Shown here in pieces: positions 4,662 through 6,308 of a stretch of DNA of 6,308 bases. A program made the translations under genes and the position numbers. The stretch lies in the NCBI GenBank assembly GCA_030621805.1, contig JAUXGY010000113.1:1-6308 (forward strand), written 5' to 3'. This DNA comes from Kiritimatiellales bacterium. Its GTDB lineage: Bacteria > Verrucomicrobiota > Kiritimatiellia > Kiritimatiellales > Pontiellaceae. A model generated the notes under the pieces. It searched no databases. It was not told the origin of the DNA and saw only the letters and a program-made list of their open reading frames with translations. Numbering within the stretch: position 1 is the first letter of the stretch; every line of letters starts with the position of its first letter.

Positions 4662-6013
4662 ATCGACCCTTTTTTAAACATAAAGACACCAAGTTCACTA
4701 AGGGGATAATCCTCGCTTCGTGTTCTTTGAGCCTTTGTGTTTCATCTCTTTCCTGCACGGCTTCCGCCGATCCATTGACCACGAACCTAACGTTACAAGC
4801 CGTCCTCGACTATGGCGCCGAAAATAACCCGCGGCTCCAAGCAGCCTTCAACCAATGGAAAGGCGCAGAGCAAAACATTACCGTGCAAAAGGGCCTGCCC
4901 GATCCCACCCTCTCCTACGGCTACTACTTTGAATCCGTTGAAACCAAAACCGGCCCGCAAAACCACCGCTTTGGTCTCGACCAAAAAATTCCAGGTTTCG
5001 GAAAGCTCTCCCTGAAAAAACAGATTGCCACCGACCTCGCCGCCGCCAGCGGTACGCGCTATCAACGCGAAAAACTCAACCTCGATTTTTCCATCGCCCG
5101 CGCCTACTCGGAACTCCACTATCTCAAGCGAAGCACCGAGATCACCCAAGACCGCATCCGACTCGTTCAAAACCTCGAAGAGGTTGCCCGCACCCGCTAT
5201 AAAGCCGGCGCTCCGATGGCCTCCATCCTACAAGCGCAAGTCGAACTTGGCCGCCTCGAAGACCGCCTCTCCTCCCTGAACCATCTACGCGCCCCGCAAA
5301 CCGCCCGCCTCAACGCCGTGCTCAACCGCCCGACGGAAGCCCCGCTCCCCTGGCCGACCCACCTCCCCTACCAATCCATCCAAACCGATGCCGCAAACCT
5401 AAAAACTCAAATCCGTAACACGAGCCCCGAACTTGCTGAACTGGGGCATCGAATCTCGCAAGGCGAGCACCAGATCAAGCTGGCCCAGCGCGACCGGCTC
5501 CCCGACTTTTCCATCGGTGTGCAATATATCGATACCGGTAACGCCGCCTCCCCCGTAACCGATAGCGGGAACGACCCCATCATTGGAACCATCGGCGTCA
5601 CCCTACCCATCTGGTTCGGAAAAAACCGCGCCAAAATTGAATCCGCCGCCTACCAAAAAACCGCCGCGCAGCTCACTCTTGAAAACCGCACGCAAACGCT
5701 CGATGCCGACATTCGACAAGCCCTTTTCCAGCTCAACGATGCCGACCGAAAAATCAACCTCTACAAAGAAAGCCTCATTCCCAAAGCGGAACAATCGCTG
5801 GAGGTCAACCGCAAAGGCTACGAAGCCGGAAACATGGAGTTCATCAACCTTATCGACGCCGAGCGTATGCTGCTCGAATTCCAGCTCGCTCATGAACGTG
5901 CCCGCGCCGACCACCTCATCGCCCGCGCCAAACTTAGCCAACTCACCGGCATCAATTTCTTAAACGTAGACGATGCTTCCAGCTTCGTTGCGAATGAAGG
6001 GGAAACTCCATGA
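4658..6013 (+). CDS. TolC/CusC-like outer-membrane efflux protein
   Basis: This 451-residue outer-membrane factor has two PF02321 repeats and would form the trimeric channel of a tripartite RND metal pump. The first repeat (about 45-225) includes LPDPTLSYGY, KIPGFGK and TRYKAGAP (179-186). The second (about 250-440) includes LPDFSIGVQY, TLPIWFGKNRAKIE and GYEAGNMEFINLIDAERMLL (387-406). Long coiled-coil-forming stretches flank both. The frame is open back to 4325 across the CsoR gene. ATG at 4658 is chosen because AGAGGA lies 7 nt upstream, it forms an ATGA overlap with csoR, and it gives a signal peptide (basic n-region, hydrophobic 16-33, cleavage likely TASA/D at 37). LASC at 19-22 would pass as a lipobox, but the hydrophobic run before it is short. 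Residues 7-28 are encoded by an imperfect palindromic repeat, an unusual origin for a signal peptide. Confidence 0.93.
   Translation: MNRPFFKHKDTKFTKGIILASCSLSLCVSSLSCTASADPLTTNLTLQAVLDYGAENNPRLQAAFNQWKGAEQNITVQKGLPDPTLSYGYYFESVETKTGPQNHRFGLDQKIPGFGKLSLKKQIATDLAAASGTRYQREKLNLDFSIARAYSELHYLKRSTEITQDRIRLVQNLEEVARTRYKAGAPMASILQAQVELGRLEDRLSSLNHLRAPQTARLNAVLNRPTEAPLPWPTHLPYQSIQTDAANLKTQIRNTSPELAELGHRISQGEHQIKLAQRDRLPDFSIGVQYIDTGNAASPVTDSGNDPIIGTIGVTLPIWFGKNRAKIESAAYQKTAAQLTLENRTQTLDADIRQALFQLNDADRKINLYKESLIPKAEQSLEVNRKGYEAGNMEFINLIDAERMLLEFQLAHERARADHLIARAKLSQLTGINFLNVDDASSFVANEGETP
4676..4742. repeat. Imperfect palindromic element inside the signal-peptide region
   Basis: The arms AAACATAAAGACACCAAG... 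(4676-4705) and ...CTTTGAGCCTTTGTGTTT (4713-4742) are inverted copies. Of 30 opposed positions 21 are Watson-Crick pairs, 2 are G-T and 7 are mismatches, around a loop of about 7 nt. The AAAGACACCAAG / CTTTGTGTTT style resembles a small interspersed palindrome that I recall as common between genes in environmental bacteria (PVC, Chlorobi, Bacteroidetes and delta-proteobacterial genomes); that link is recollection. It reads through in frame with no stop. The mismatches suggest an old copy that has drifted under coding selection. Confidence 0.65.
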
Positions 6014-6308
6014 AAAAACTAAAACTCATTCTGCCCATCATCATCGCCCTTATCGTCGGGTTCCTCCTTCGCGGTTTTTTCACCCCCGCACCCCAAGCCT
6101 CAAGCCCCAAGCCTCAAGCCTCCATCTACACCTGCTCCATGCATCCTCAGTTTCAACTCCCCAAGGCCGGAAAATGCCCCATTTGTCTTATGGATCTCAT
6201 CCCGCTCGAATCCGACGACGACGGCGGTGGCGAGCGCGAGATCCGCGTGAGTGCCTATGCCGCCAAACTGATGGAACTCGAAACCGCCGAAGCCTCCCGA
6301 CACTTCGC
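6010..6308 (+). CDS. CusB-like RND efflux periplasmic adaptor with N-terminal heavy-metal-binding domain, 3'-truncated by the window edge
   Basis: Only the first 99 residues are in the window. They begin with an uncleaved-anchor or signal segment (MKKLKLILPIIIALIVGFLL), then a Pro/Ser/Gln linker made from a tandem repeat. An HMBD-type metal-binding motif (PF19335) follows: YTCSMHP at 40-46 and C56-P-I-C59-L-M-D, whose C42, M44, H45, C56, C59 and M61 are candidate metal ligands. The usual family form has GMD where this protein has LMD. An acidic/glycine spacer (DDDGGG) leads to REIRVSAYAAKLMELETAEA, the expected start of the membrane-fusion beta-barrel/lipoyl region. The role would be to bridge an inner-membrane RND pump and the outer-membrane factor. 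AAGGGGA (5997-6003) lies 6 nt before the ATG, which overlaps the preceding stop (ATGA, 6010-6013). A CusA-like pump gene is expected downstream. Confidence 0.88.
   Translation, partial: MKKLKLILPIIIALIVGFLLRGFFTPAPQASSPKPQASIYTCSMHPQFQLPKAGKCPICLMDLIPLESDDDGGGEREIRVSAYAAKLMELETAEASRHF
6091..6118 (+). repeat. Perfect 14-bp tandem repeat, two copies, in the adaptor linker
   Basis: CCCCAAGCCTCAAG occurs twice head to tail (6091-6104 and 6105-6118). Since 14 is not a multiple of 3, the copies are read in different frames, giving the PQASSPKPQAS linker between the membrane anchor and the metal-binding motif. Gain or loss of one copy would shift the frame of the gene. Confidence 0.85.

Noticed and set aside
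4715..4726. LASC lipobox (residues 19-22) making the outer-membrane factor a lipoprotein
   Set aside because: The hydrophobic stretch before the cysteine is only about 6 residues, and a standard signal peptidase I site follows at TASA; not excluded, but less likely.
4676..4742. Transcription terminator between csoR and the outer-membrane factor
   Set aside because: The palindrome is inside the reading frame, has many mismatches and no U-tract at its 3' end suitable for termination.

Overview
The window is about 6.3 kb of compact bacterial sequence, moderately GC-rich in the genes and AT-rich between them. The organism appears Gram-negative, because it encodes an outer-membrane efflux protein and a periplasmic adaptor. 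A secreted DNRLRE-like protein, an HMBD-bearing CusB-like adaptor and an imperfect palindromic repeat of the 'AAAGACACCAAG' kind would fit the Planctomycetes-Verrucomicrobia-Kiritimatiellota group. That placement is an inference, not something the sequence proves.

Layout, left to right. (1) 1-1560, + strand: the 3' three quarters or so of an RNase R gene, with the start upstream of the window. (2) 1564-3139, - strand: three genes facing RNase R. In transcription order they are a secreted DNRLRE-like protein (3139-2456), a flavin reductase-like protein joined to it by an ATGA overlap (2459-1950), and a small cysteine-rich protein of unknown function (1887-1564). The last ends only 3 bp from the RNase R stop. 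(3) 3140-3345: a divergent regulatory region of about 200 bp. It holds a CsoR-type operator, GATACCCTATAGGGGTATC, a candidate promoter on each strand, a short possible leader ORF and a hairpin. (4) 3346-6308, + strand: a metal-efflux operon made of an SO_0444/ArsP-type permease, a CsoR-family Cu(I)-sensing repressor, a TolC/CusC-like outer-membrane factor, and the N-terminus of a CusB-like adaptor with a heavy-metal-binding domain. The adaptor runs off the window, and an RND pump gene (CusA-like) would be expected next.

How the parts work together (inference from families and context): CsoR binds the operator upstream of the operon that contains its own gene, and Cu(I) releases it. The permease would export metal across the inner membrane. 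The adaptor and outer-membrane factor, with an RND pump presumably encoded downstream, would carry it out of the cell. Successive genes are joined by ATGA overlaps or very short gaps, so expression is probably translationally coupled.

The most unusual observation is that a 67-bp imperfect palindrome resembling an interspersed repeat lies inside the outer-membrane factor gene and encodes most of its signal peptide. No stretch over 300 bp lacks a gene. I see no tRNA, rRNA, CRISPR array, transposase or convincing classical intrinsic terminator.
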